Shown: positions 27,237-36,399, counted from the first letter of the stretch. The stretch: 64,000 bases of DNA from Haemonchus contortus (GCA_000469685.2 LS997567.1:22129758-22193757); one strand, 5' to 3'. Notes: a model not told the origin generated them from the letters alone. Program-made: numbers and translations.

Positions 27237-27651
27237 GTATGTATGGTATGTATGGTATGTATGGTATGTATGGTATGTATGGTATGTATGGTATGTATGG
27301 TATGTATGGTATGTATGGTATGTATGGTATGTATGGTATGTATGGTATGTATGGTATGTATGGTATGTATGGTATGTATGGTATGTATGGTATGTATGGT
27401 ATGTATGGTATGTATGGTATGTATGGTATGTATGGTATGTATGGTATGTATGGTATGTATGGTATGTATGGTATGTATGGTATGTATGGTATGTATGGTA
27501 TGTATGGTATGTATGGTATGTATGGTATGTATGGTATGTATGGTATGTATGGTATGTATGGTATGTATGGTATGTATGGTATGTATGTATGTATGTATGT
27601 ATGTATGTATGTATGTATGTATGTATGTATGTATGTATGTATGTATGTATG
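27236..27651 (+). repeat. Terminal nonamer block and (TATG)n edge
   Basis: About 350 bp of TATGTATGG units followed by about 68 bp of pure TATG ending at 27,651. It abuts gypsy pol coding sequence directly, with no transition sequence. Confidence 0.95.
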
Positions 27652-28091
27652 GGAGGAGCATCTCCGTTTTCCACCTCGTGGGTTACCAAACTGGTCTGCG
27701 TTAATTCGCGATCTTCTACTGCGAACACGTCATTGTACTCTTCTACAATGCTCCACAACTCCGGCTCATCCGGAACCCCTTTGTCTCTGTTGTTCCTGAG
27801 GTATGCACTCAGCATACGTCTTCTTTCCATGGCTTGCAATTCGAGTTTCCCTAACATAAGCATATCTGCTGCCATCTCTCTCGCCATTGCCTTGGAATAC
27901 TCTGCATCATCCGACTCCCAGTCACCCACCTCCTGGTCGTTTTTCAGCACCAGAGGCTCTGATGATGTATTCCACACCGGCTCTTCGGCCATGCCAGTCT
28001 CACCGACTGTACATAGACCCGAGATTATCCACTCAGAGCTAGACTTGAACACTCGCTCACCAGCTTGTGTTTTTCCCTTGATTCTACCCAC
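27652..28091 (-). pseudogene. pol: Ty3/gypsy pol, segment preceding reverse transcriptase
   Basis: Reads from 28,091 downward. After an acidic linker it contains YNDVFAVEDREL then VTHEVENGDAPPI, which is the conserved lead-in to gypsy reverse transcriptase (pattern: dvFa, H-x-I/V-x-T/N-G-D-x-P-P-I). The family normally continues with an RQ/R-rich stretch and the RT palm. Here the next codon is already inside the TATG array, so the whole RT is absent. A frameshift near 28,085 separates it from protease. The long open frame continuing into the array is an artefact of the nonamer repeat. Confidence 0.75.
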
Positions 28092-28657
28092 TTGAACTCA
28101 GCATGAGCTACGTAAACTCTTTTACATATTGTGATTTTACTTGCACCTTGGGCTTCTTGCGAAGGCTCCACCAACGCTTCCTCTGCCACTTCGCCCTTTC
28201 TACAACCGTCGCCTGATCGTCCGACTAACGTATAGTTCAGTGCATGTAATGCATTCGTGCCCAGAACCAGCATATGCCCTTTCTGCACTGACACATGCAT
28301 TCGCAAGTTTATCTCTGTCCCCGTGCCTTTCTTCAGAGGCGCTTCCACCACCTTCAGAAACATCATCCGATTTCCCGACACATCCAGAATCCTTTTACGC
28401 ATGTCTATCGGGCACTCTTGCAGCCGATGACCCTCCTCTTCGATCCTCTGCAGCACCTTTTGAGGCACAGTCAAAATTTCGGATCCCATGTCTAGCAATG
28501 CGGACCAAACGTTGCCAAAAATCACACATTTGTAACGGACTTCTTCCCAAACGGTGGCACTACAGTTGAAGGACATCGCTTCTCTAGGGTCCTGGGTGGC
28601 ATAGGCATGTGCTTCCCAATCATTCTCCTCTCGCTTGGTAGCTTTGCGCCCTAACAC
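28085..28657 (-). pseudogene. pol: Ty3/gypsy aspartic protease region
   Basis: A 190-codon stretch read downward from 28,657. It contains VWSALLDMGSEILTVP near 28,480, matching the retropepsin active-site loop (A-L-hydrophobic-D-T/S-G-S-x-x-S). The aspartate is present, but the second residue of the D-T/S-G triad is methionine, an unusual substitution that should impair catalysis. A downstream MLVLGTNAL matches the family's ILG-type C-terminal strand. It would cleave the Gag-Pol polyprotein if active. It continues in frame from the gag end upstream and shifts frame near 28,085. Confidence 0.7.
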
Positions 28658-28659
28658 TC

Positions 28660-29041
28660 TGATGTTAGCCTTCTTCTTTCCACGCGCATTGCGTCCTCCT
28701 TCAGGCTTTCTTACGCGCTGGGCCCTTCCTTTTCCATAGCTTCCAAGAAGTAGTACGATTCTGGCCAGTGTACTATCTGCTCGTGTAGCTGTTGCGCCTT
28801 TGTTGTTCCTAGTGCCTTCTCATCCAGCTCCGGATAAGACAAACTCCGGATAAGATGGCCGACAACCTTTCCAGCTCGCCACTGTCTGCGCCTCTGCCTT
28901 TTTCGGTCTTCTGAGTTTCCCTAAGGCTCTTATCCTCTCGGTCTTCTCCTCGACTCGATTGAATTTAGACCATGCAGCTACAATACCCCCGTAAGGCCCA
29001 TGCGTTACTTCCCTCGGAAGTGCCTCGTATAGTGCTTTAGC
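28660..29041 (-). pseudogene. gag: Ty3/gypsy gag, capsid C-terminal part
   Basis: Read downward from 29,041 the sequence begins AKALYEALPREV and continues GPYGGIVAAWSKFNRVEEKT, a pattern typical of the nematode gypsy capsid C-terminal domain (K-A-K-x-x-Y-x-x-L-P then an aliphatic helix). It joins in frame to SKLSDK at 32,230 if the intervening LINE and one copy of its 5-bp duplication are removed. A stop occurs near 28,825, next to a short duplicated CTCCGGATAAGA motif, then a basic region leads into protease. I saw no clear zinc knuckle. Confidence 0.7.
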
Positions 29042-29046
29042 CTTAT
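29042..29046. repeat. Target-site duplication (3' copy) of the CR1-like LINE
   Basis: CTTAT at 29,042-29,046 matches CTTAT at 32,230-32,234 on the far side of the LINE. On the minus strand both read ATAAG, part of the gag codons for D-K. Confidence 0.75.
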
Positions 29047-29205
29047 TTATTTATTTATTTATTTATTCAAAATACACACGAAGGTGCGCTACAGTAGCAA
29101 GCAAGAAAATGAAACCAGTTACAAATTTAAACAGCAGAAAAAGTCAAAAAAACGCACATTAAGAAAATCATACCCATAAGTGGATATTCTTTTGGCTATA
29201 CACGT

Positions 29206-29955
29206 CTAGAAATCTTGTATGCCTAACGACGCAAGAAGGTCTATCTTCCTCAATTTCTTTTTGAACGCATCGGTACTTCGCGCCTTTTGCAGGTCTAATG
29301 GTAACATTTGAAGCCATCTGGCTCCTCGGAAGAAAAGCGAATGAAACACACAGCCCTTATGATTACCGCTCAGTTTAGGGCATTGTAGTGATAGCGAAGT
29401 GGTACGACCTCTACACGGTCTGATTATCCAGTACTTGCTCGGACGTAGCTTGAGTTCACCTCTCAGCGTTTTAAAACAGAATACTATATCATTGAATACT
29501 CTTCTGTACAACAATGTTTTAAGATTGAAACGATGCAGGCGGTCATCGTAGGTCGGTAAAGATCGTGGGTATGTTGGGTCAGGAAAACATTTATACATTA
29601 ATATTCTCGTGAAAGTTTGCTGAACTTTCTCAATTTTTGCTTGAAGTTTCTTGGTATGAGGGTTCCATATCTGTGAACCGTACTCGAGTATGGGAACAAC
29701 GTATGCCTTATAGAGCCTTATCAAAATTGAAACATCGTTACATAGAACATTTCTAAAAATGGCGAAAAGTGTTGCGTATGCTTTTCGAACGATTACATCG
29801 ATGTGGTGAGAAAAGTCCAAGTTGGAATTGATAAGAAACCCAAGGTCACGAACTTCATATGAAGTATTTAGTGAAATGTTGTCGACTATGTATGGTTCAA
29901 TTATGGCTTTACCTAAATGAAGTACAGATGTTTTCGTGAAGTTTACAGGTATTCC
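29206..29955 (-). pseudogene. LINE ORF2, RT thumb and C-terminal domain
   Basis: Continues the reverse transcriptase after a frameshift near 29,955. It contains VRDLGFLINSNLDFSHHI (conserved post-palm 'DLG' motif), then RLYKAYVVPILEYGSQIWNP (thumb helix), then a C-terminal region with the FF-R-x-W-x-x-LP-like pattern LFFRGARWLQMLPLDL, and ends at a stop near 29,206. This order is normal for CR1/Jockey-group ORF2. Apart from the upstream frameshift this part is uninterrupted, so the copy is fairly young. Confidence 0.8.
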
Positions 29956-31456
29956 CCAAGCAGGTAGCCCAATCCATCATATTGCGAATAGACTGGGTCA
30001 AAGCTTGATGTATTTGACAATGATTATCATTGCTGTAAACACCATATACTTTAATGTCATCGGCATACATTTTTATTTTGATCGAAGGATGAGTGTATAG
30101 ATATGAAGGTAAGTCGTATGTGTACGCCACAAATAACAAGGGAGACAACACACCACCTTGTGGGACTCCGCTAGAGCAATGAAACCTCTGTGAAAAGCTG
30201 TTACCTACCCTGACGCACATATGCCTATCCTCCAAGTAAGACTGAATCCAGCTAAGAATGTTGCATTCAATCCCTAACTGTTGAAGTTTGAGAAGTAACT
30301 TTTCATGACTCACTTTATCGAAAGCCTTTGTCAAATCGAAGTAGATGATATCTACACCCTTCCCCTCATTCATAGCAAGATTCCAATCAAATACGCAATC
30401 TGCCATAAGTGTAACTGTGGAAGCACTGCTAATGAAACCATGTTGTTCCATAGGTATAAGTTTGTTTTTCATTAGATTCGATGCAATTTTATCACGTAAG
30501 ATTCTTTCCAGGACTTTAACTGGTGGCGCGGTAATACTTATAGGTCGGAAAGAGGAAACTAGTTTCGGTTCAGGTATTTTGGGTATAGCTGTGATGACAG
30601 ATTCCTTCCAGCAGGACGGGACCTCACTATACATCAGCGATACGTTAAGTATCATACATATAGGTTCACTCAGCGAGGTGGCGCAGTTCTTGTAAACAAT
30701 TTGAGGAATACCGTCGTAAGGTACCGAAGTAGAACAGTTCAGCGATTTCAATACTCTACGCACTTCTTGAGAAGTTATCACGCAGTGAATGACAGAACTC
30801 GAGCACGTACAGCGCATAGGAGCCACTGCAGAGTTGGCATCCGATTTTGGGGTGAAAACAGAAGAAAAGAACTGCGCAAGGGCTTCTGCTTTTTGAGGAT
30901 CAGCCAAAAACTTTCTGCCATTTTCATCTTGAAGTAAAGGTATATATGGACGTGGTTTAATCTTATACTTGATCAATGCAAAAAGAGCTTTCTTTCGAGA
31001 GTTATCAGTGGCTCGCTTTTCTTTATAGGCTAAAAATCTCCTCAGATGATGATCAAGCTCCTGGCAAACTTTTTTGTACTGAAAAATCAGTAGCGGATAA
31101 TCCTGTAACCTATCATAGAGCCGAGATTTTTGAGCTAATAAATTTTTGATATGTTTCGGATATCGTATTACTGGGACCGTCATGGACTGAAAAGGTACAT
31201 ACTCAGCTAAACCTGCATAGACAATGCGACAAAACCTTTTGTAAATGTCATCAACAGAATTGTAGCCATCAAAAGCGCCCCACCAATCAATAGAAGAAAA
31301 ATATTTCGACAACGCAGAGTAATCTGCTTTGTGAAAATTCGGTAGTGGAAGTATGCTTGGTGAAGGCGAAGAAATAAGGACTTCAAATACTATTATACTG
31401 TGATCGGATGCTGCAAAAGGCGGAATCACCGAGGACGTTCTTAACAATAGGAGCAT
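29909..31456 (-). pseudogene. LINE ORF2, reverse transcriptase domain
   Basis: A 515-codon stretch containing the end of the endonuclease (AASDHSIIVFEV near the start) and most of the RT: VPYDGIPQIV, SFRPISITAP, MEQHGFI, YFDLTKAFDKVSHEKLL (first catalytic aspartate), SSGVPQGGVLSPLLFVAY and KMYADDIKVYG (catalytic YADD at 30,055-30,066). The enzyme copies element RNA into DNA at a nicked target. Catalytic residues are intact. The frame ends early because of a frameshift near 29,955, after which the reading continues in another frame. Another shift near 31,430 separates it from the rest of the endonuclease. Confidence 0.9.
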
Positions 31457-32029
31457 TTGATAAGATTATGTCCAGAATAGACTTTCCACGTGTGGGCATT
31501 TTTACATGTTGAATTAAGCCACAGCATTTAAAGAATTCCAGAAACCTATTAGCGGCCCGAATTCTTAGCTCTGCCTCTCCTCCAATCAATATCAGCGTTA
31601 AGGTCTCCCAAAACAATTAAGTGCTTGTTAAAACTACAAAGATCAAACAAAGCATCAAATAAGTCTACTGTCATCTTCTGTAGAGCAATTAGGTGGGCGA
31701 TAGATCAGTAATATCCTAAACATCGCACTGGAAGACCTATCAAATCCATCAAGGCAGAGAAGTTCAGAGTTGAGAAGGCTTGGGGTGGTAACATTGGCTA
31801 AGATGAAAAAATTTCTAGCTATACAACAAACTCCTCCCCCTTTCTTATCTTTACGATCAAAACGAAAAATGATGTAGGGGCGATTTCCAAGGAGTTCAGA
31901 GCTAGATATTTTCGATGATAGCCATGTCTCTGTGATAAAAACAAGGTCTGGGGTATGCGTGTCTAAAAAGAATTGTAAATGGTGTATCTTATTAACCAAA
32001 CTCCTTGCATTAAATAGAAAACATCTCAT
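31383..32029 (-). pseudogene. LINE ORF2, APE-type endonuclease domain
   Basis: Two overlapping frames carry the endonuclease that nicks target DNA. The first (31,655-32,029) has FNARSLVNKIHHLQFFL, DLVFITETWLSS (catalytic glutamate in ETWL) and KGGGVCCIARNFF. The second (31,383-31,616) has LIQHVKMPTRGKSILDIILS. The SDH motif that closes the domain lies in a third frame at the start of the RT segment. At least two small indels therefore disrupt the domain. Confidence 0.8.
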
Positions 32030-32052
32030 ACCAAGGAGTGGACCGTGACAAC

Positions 32053-32229
32053 TCAGGCGTTTCCCGATCCCCGTATTTTATGGAGCTCGTCAACGCGTCT
32101 GATTTCGCCACGGTAAACCACCCAAATGCGTTCCTTTGATTGTTTGTTACGCGCCCTACATTCCTCTCTCAACTCGAACTCGTGCTTGCGCTCTGCTGCA
32201 GTCATACTTCTACGTATGTATATATTAAG
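32053..32229 (-). pseudogene. LINE ORF1 C-terminal remnant
   Basis: After the LINE boundary at 32,229 the reading gives a basic stretch including ERKHEFELREECRARNK then WVVYRGEIRRVDELHKIRG, ending at a stop near 32,053, just upstream of the endonuclease frame. I infer the end of ORF1 (RNA-binding chaperone) retained by 5' truncation. The same open frame upstream of 32,230 belongs to gypsy gag, so the continuous frame is a fusion created by the insertion. Confidence 0.6.
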
Positions 32230-32234
32230 CTTAT
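32230..32234. repeat. Target-site duplication (5' copy) of the CR1-like LINE
   Basis: CTTAT, the partner of 29,042-29,046. Upstream gag codons read S-D-K into this site. Confidence 0.75.
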
Positions 32235-32477
32235 CACTCAACTTAGACTTCAACAGCGCTTTCAGCTCTTTCTGGGACCAACTATCTTCAGGATATTTTA
32301 ATTGGAACGATTCCAAAAAGTTTTCCAACGATTAGTTTCTATCTCTCCTAGTATATACTCACACTTCAGGCAAAGCTATGTACTTTGGGTAAGAAGTTAT
32401 GCCATTGTGACTGCATGCTGAGCTATCCCTACCACTACACTTACTCGATCTCGAACTTAAGTGGCTATCAATCTCAC
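32230..32477 (-). pseudogene. gag: Ty3/gypsy gag, middle part between two insertions
   Basis: Read downward from 32,477 it gives a serine-rich stretch, then YPKYIALPEV, and then ENFLESFQLKYPEDSWSQ and ELKALLKSKLSDK. The last part is the characteristic gypsy capsid entry (F-x-x-F-x-x-K-Y-P-x-x-x-W). Two in-frame stops lie near 32,340-32,390. It is bounded on the right by the palindromic element (TTA duplication) and on the left by the LINE. Its frame joins the flanking gag pieces once the insertions are removed. Confidence 0.75.
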
Positions 32478-32675
32478 TTACAAGGGAAGGATACTAGGTC
32501 GCAGTGGCCATCTGAGATGAGATATATACGGCCGAATGTGTCTCCAGGTGAGTATCTCAAATCCGCTTTCCAAATCTGCTAAACGATTCTGGGGTCAGAG
32601 TTATGGGACCATTTCCTCTCCTGTGTTAAACGCCCCGAGATGCCTATATAAGCCAACCGAAAACAAGACCGAATG

Positions 32676-32756
32676 TGCGGCGATGGAGCAGTTGGTACGA
32701 TGGCGGACTCTCAGGATGGTCACGGAGGTTCGGATCCTTGATGCTTCTGCTCGTTT
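32676..32756 (+). other. tRNA-like module (putative pol III promoter), left palindrome arm
   Basis: Contains the A-box-like GGAGCAGTTGGTACG (32,685-32,699), a B-box-like GGTTCGGATCC (32,727-32,737) within a near-perfect T-arm stem, and a TTTT run at 32,753-32,756. The order and spacing are those of a tRNA gene, but the acceptor and D stems do not pair well, so it is a tRNA-derived relic rather than a working tRNA. A better preserved version lies at 43,975-44,080. Confidence 0.55.
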
Positions 32757-33197
32757 TGCATTTTGAAAAAACATCTCCCAAACGCTTGCAAAATGCTTTT
32801 ACGCTTCATATCCACCATCTATAGGGTTCCCTTACGTTTGACAAATGCTGTAAAGGATAATGGAAGTTTTCCTTTACCCCCATTTACCCCCACCCACCGA
32901 ATAGAGATGCAGTCCTATCCCAATCACTCGATGGGGTTGCGAAATTTATGGCAGCACCGTGCAGTTTCGACAGAGGGGAGAGCGGGAGAGCGGGGGGGGG
33001 GGTCGGATGACTCATCTGACCGTAATACTCGCTGTTAGAGCAATGCCCTCTGCTCCGCCAGAAATGAACCATTATGGGTACTATTCTACTATTACACCCC
33101 CAAAACCTCAAAATCTTGATTTTCGATGAAACTTCGCCTATAGGGGTAATCCGATGCCCTGATAATGAATATGACCTGTATTTTTGGCGTTGGCACC

Positions 33198-33375
33198 ATT
33201 TGGAGCCAATTGGCGCCAATTTGGCGCCAATTGGAGTCAAATGGCGCCAGCGCCAAAAATGAATGTTATATTCGTCATCAGGACCTCAAATAACCCCTGA
33301 ACGCATGTTTTCAGCAATTTCGGTGAAAACACCTTTGGCGCCAAATTGGCGCCAATTGGCTCCAAATGGTGCCAA
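33198..33375. repeat. Palindrome centre with clustered TTGGCGCCAA motifs
   Basis: GGCGCC occurs three times between 33,211 and 33,248 and twice between 33,337 and 33,354, mostly as TTGGCGCCAA. The 104-bp spacer includes AAATGAATGTTATATTCGTC (33,256-33,275), which resembles, in direct orientation, part of the right arm near 33,381. The spacer therefore looks like a diverged extra copy of arm sequence. Confidence 0.7.
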
Positions 33376-33806
33376 CGCCAAAAATACAGGTCATATTCAT
33401 TATCAGGGCATCGGATTACCCCTATAGGCGAAGTTTCATCGAAAATCAAGATTTTGAGGTTTTGGGGGTGTAATAGTAGAATAGTACCCATAATGGTTCA
33501 TTGCAGAGGGCATTGCTCTAACAGCGAGTATTACGGTCAGATGAGTCATCCGACCTCCCCCCCCCCGCTCTCCCCTCTGTCGAAACTGCACGGTGCTGCC
33601 ATAAATTCATAAATTTCGCAACCCCTTCGAGTGATTGGGATAGGACTGCATCTCTATTCGGTGGGTGGGGGTAAATGGGGGTAAAGGAAAACTTCCATTA
33701 CATTATCCTTTACAGCATTTGTCAAACGTAAGGGAACCCTATAGATGGTGGATATGAAGCGTAAAAGCATTTTGCAAGCGTTTGGGAGATGTTTTTTCAA
33801 AATGCA

Positions 33807-33887
33807 AAACGAGCAGAAGCATCAAGGATCCGAACCTCCGTGACCATCCTGAGAGTCCGCCATCGTACCAACTGCTCCATCGCCGCA
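33807..33887 (-). other. tRNA-like module, right palindrome arm
   Basis: Mirror copy of 32,676-32,756 on the minus strand, with the B-box-like motif at 33,826-33,836 and the TTTT run at 33,807-33,810. The two modules diverge outward-to-inward, so transcripts from both would converge on the palindrome centre. Confidence 0.55.
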
Positions 33888-34085
33888 CATTCGGTCTTGT
33901 TTTCGGTTGGCTTATATAGGCATCTCGGGGCGTTTAACACAGGAGAGGAAATGGTCCCATAACTCTGACCCCAGAATCGTTTAGCAGATTTGGAAAGCGG
34001 ATTTGAGATACTCACCTGGAGACACATTCGGCAGTAAACATCTCATCTCAGATGGCCACTGCGACCTAGTATCCTTCCCTTGTTA

Positions 34086-35008
34086 GTTCACTCATCATCA
34101 CTTGAAACGGCTTTGCACTCACCGTTCGACTCCAATGTCTTCCTCAAACACTGCCTGGAGCTGTTCTGCGTCAAGCGATGCAATGTCGGCCGCAACTCTC
34201 GCCCATTCTGCAAGACCATATCATCACCACTCCATGCATTTCTTAACCTCATCAGACCGTCCAAATCGTACTTGGGTCTGATCTGACACGACGTACCTGG
34301 GATTGCTTCATCAGTCGCTGACTATACTTTTTTCAATGCTGCCTGCTCTGCGCGCAAGTGCTCAATCTCTCTCTGTTTTTCCTCGAGTTGGCGCTGCAAC
34401 GACAGTATTTCGTGGTTCTTCCGTGACAAACTAGTTAATTTCCGTTTCAACTCACTACACTCTCGCACAAGGTCCTCCTTGGCCCACCCAGTGCACTTCT
34501 GCACCTCCTCGAGCACACTCGCTTTTTCTACGAGCTCTTCCACCACCTGCACAATCTCCACACGTGATCCGCAGCCCAAGGAAATCATGAGTTCACGCAC
34601 TCCCATGTTTTCCTCTCGCTTTTTGGCATACAGATCCTTCAGGCAGTCTAACTCTACTGCCTGTATCGCAGCTCTCGCCACTACTTCAAACTTATCTCTC
34701 TTTGCATCCCCACTTCGCCAATGCCGCGCTACCTCTGCTACCATTGCAATCTCTGCCTCTATCCATTTCTTATGTATTTGACCGCATACCTTGAGCTATT
34801 CTAACTCGGCATCTCTGACGCCACTCGCTCCTGCCATATCGACATCCATGGCGGTCCGGTGGACCTGCTCATCGCCTGCAGCCAAGGCGTTATTCAGGGT
34901 TCTTTCCGCATCCTCGGACGCTACCAACTCAGCCATTTCGCGGGGGTCAGTACGGTGTGGTGCCCAGTTTCCTCTTATTGCAGGAATCGATAGCCCCGCA
35001 CGCACCAA
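34086..35008 (-). pseudogene. gag: Ty3/gypsy gag, N-terminal part with coiled coil
   Basis: Read downward from 35,008. A first segment (34,796-35,008) includes REMAELVASEDAERTLNNAL, with a plausible start methionine at about 34,936. The next (34,322-34,744) is a 140-codon, strongly heptad-patterned region ending SLQRQLEEKQREIEHLRAEQ, a coiled coil of the kind found before nematode gypsy capsids. A stop at 34,322 is followed in frame by more gag-like sequence, then frameshifts near 34,200 and 34,110, then the palindrome insertion at 34,085. Gag would form the virus-like particle; this copy is broken. Confidence 0.65.
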
Positions 35009-35009
35009 A

Positions 35010-35485
35010 AAAATTTGGGCAGGGGTTACCCTTAGGAAAAAGGGTGTACCGCTATCAAATCCTACAAAAAGTGGGAACCAGACACCACACCGGTCTCAGC
35101 CACTTGGATTTTTCCTCAGAAAAATCGTTGAACCGCTAGCAGTGCGCTACGCTAAAGCCACTCACGGCCACGTCAAGGAGCTTTGCCGTTGATGCGAAAC
35201 ACACGGGAAAAAGATAATCGCTAGACCTTCAAAAAGAATCCTTCACCAACCCCTGCGCCTTTCAAACGGCGGCTTGGCCCCCATATTAGGTTTCGGTAGA
35301 TTAAAAGAATTTAAAAGAAACCAAGAACGTTACGGCTACGAACCGTTCGAGCGAAAGCGCACTGCTTGGTGATAAAATTCTTTATCAAAAAGAGCAATCA
35401 ATCGAGAAATCCAATAGAACAATTAAAATCTTTTTTACTACAGCAAAAGACCTCATTCAAAACAATTGCTAATATATGTTTTGTA
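35010..35485. other. Unassigned stretch, possible gypsy 5' region
   Basis: Lies upstream of the gypsy gag start on the minus strand and should hold the leader and 5' LTR. I could not locate LTR ends or a convincing primer-binding site. Confidence 0.35.
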
Positions 35486-35489
35486 CATC

Positions 35490-36110
35490 CTACTTACTAT
35501 AAAGCGCTTCGTTTGTCGTCTGTTGTCTGTCTGTCTGTCTGTCTGTCTGTATGTCTGTCTCGAATTTCCTTAGCCCCTTTAGATCTGCCTGGAGAGATCG
35601 GCTCAAGCGTGGGATGGGTGGGCCATGTCCCGAGAATTATGAAGCACACATCAGCTTGGCGGAGCCCCGCCCACAGTGAGCGTGGCGTGCATCAGAATGA
35701 GCCATTGAGAACCATGATTTCAAATTCAGTAACAAGACGGCTTCAAAACTAGGGTTTGAAGGTGGCTAGAGGTGTGCATTGGTAAGTTAGATCGAACTGA
35801 AGAGACACATCCCCGGTGGGCGGGGCGTTCTCCAAAAATGCAATGCTTTATGAAAACGTTTATAACTTGGTTTGAAGAAAGCCAACAGAGCAGGAAAAAG
35901 TTGATGTATAAGAAGCATTGTCGAAGGTGTCTCCAGCGTAGATGACGTCAGCGTAGGCCCGCCAACAATGGGCGGAGCGATCCTTGAAGCTCACATCCCT
36001 TCTTGCATTTATATACGAAAATTCAGAACTCCTGTCCCCATAGACCTAGAAAGTTCAAACTTGGTAGGAGTACGGGGGGCAGGATGGGAACACTTATGGT
36101 TGGTGGCAGG
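35490..36110 (+). repeat. GC-rich dispersed repeat with short (GTCT)n tract
   Basis: ACTTACTATAAAGCGC leads into an imperfect (GTCT)n tract (35,518-35,560), then GC-rich sequence with GGCGGAGCCCCGCCCACAGTG, a motif recurring at 37,700-37,740 (reversed) and 53,690-53,960. It is followed at 36,026 by an AACTCCTGTCCCC...GTTCAAACTTGG module like that at 12,150. A mosaic of non-coding repeat modules. Confidence 0.6.
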
Positions 36111-36306
36111 ACCAGGCGAGCCGATATGTTGTGTATACAGAAGTGTTGCCTTGATAAATTATACATGTTTCAAAATCAAGTGTTATGTATACCATGCTAA
36201 TACTCCAGCCGAGACATTAAGGTAACGGTTCGGTTCCGATTCGATCATTTAGTTAACATGCCTAAGGAATTACGTGACAACGTAATCGTTGGAACCACAA
36301 CATCAA

Positions 36307-36366
36307 TTCTCAACCTACGGCATGCCGTAGGTCATGGTCAGTTCTCAACCTATGGCATGCCGTAAA
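36307..36366. repeat. Two 35-bp direct repeats each holding a palindrome
   Basis: TTCTCAACCTA(C/T)GGCATGCCGTA is repeated at a 35-bp offset. The first copy contains the perfect 18-bp palindrome CCTACGGCATGCCGTAGG (36,314-36,331). Confidence 0.8.
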
Positions 36367-36399
36367 GTACCAGTCGGGCAACTGTTACCGAACTCGCCA

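Larger units (their letters stand above)
29047..32229 (-). mobile_element. CR1-like LINE, 5'-truncated, inserted in gypsy gag
   Basis: A 3.18-kb non-LTR retrotransposon read downward. It begins within the C-terminal end of ORF1, then carries APE-type endonuclease, reverse transcriptase and a C-terminal domain, and ends in a short (TAAA)n tail (29,047-29,066 on the + strand appears as TTTA repeats). The 5-bp flanking duplication and truncated 5' end are typical of target-primed reverse transcription. About three frameshifts break ORF2. CR1 assignment rests on motif style and is tentative against Jockey or other LINE clades. Confidence 0.85.
32478..34085. mobile_element. 1.6-kb palindromic fold-back element with TTA target duplication
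   Basis: Element 32,481-34,082 begins CAAGGGAAGGATAC and ends with its reverse complement. The left arm (32,481-33,230, 750 bp) and right arm (33,335-34,082, 748 bp) are almost identical, differing by few bases, a poly-G length change and an 11-base insertion near 33,055. The spacer is 104 bp. TTA flanks both sides (32,478-32,480 and 34,083-34,085), and removing the element plus one TTA restores an open gag frame across the site. A 3-bp TWA duplication resembles PIF/Harbinger elements, but no transposase is present and the superfamily is unproven. Confidence 0.85.
27652..35010 (-). mobile_element. Ty3/gypsy retrotransposon (gag to start of RT), interrupted by nested insertions
   Basis: A minus-strand Ty3/gypsy element read from about 35,010 down to 27,652: gag N-terminus (34,086-35,008), gag middle (32,230-32,477), gag C-terminus (28,660-29,041), protease (28,085-28,657) and the segment just before reverse transcriptase (27,652-28,091). 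The gag is split by a palindromic element (32,481-34,082) and a CR1-like LINE (29,047-32,229). Reverse transcriptase, RNase H, integrase and the 3' LTR are missing because the element ends at the giant microsatellite. A 5' LTR should lie beyond 35,010 but I could not define it. Confidence 0.8.

Noticed and set aside
14428..27799. Very long open frames (over 1,600-2,000 codons) on the + strand with M-Y-G, V-C-M or W-Y-V repeats
   Set aside because: The nonamer TATGTATGG has no stop in any frame, so long frames are unavoidable. There is no non-repeat protein sequence, start context or domain.
21189..28091. A 2,300-codon minus-strand frame starting in gypsy sequence
   Set aside because: Only its first ~150 codons are real gypsy pol; the rest is the repeat read through.
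32053..32328. A single 91-codon gene
   Set aside because: It is a chance fusion of gypsy gag (upstream of 32,230) with the LINE ORF1 end (below 32,229) at an insertion junction.
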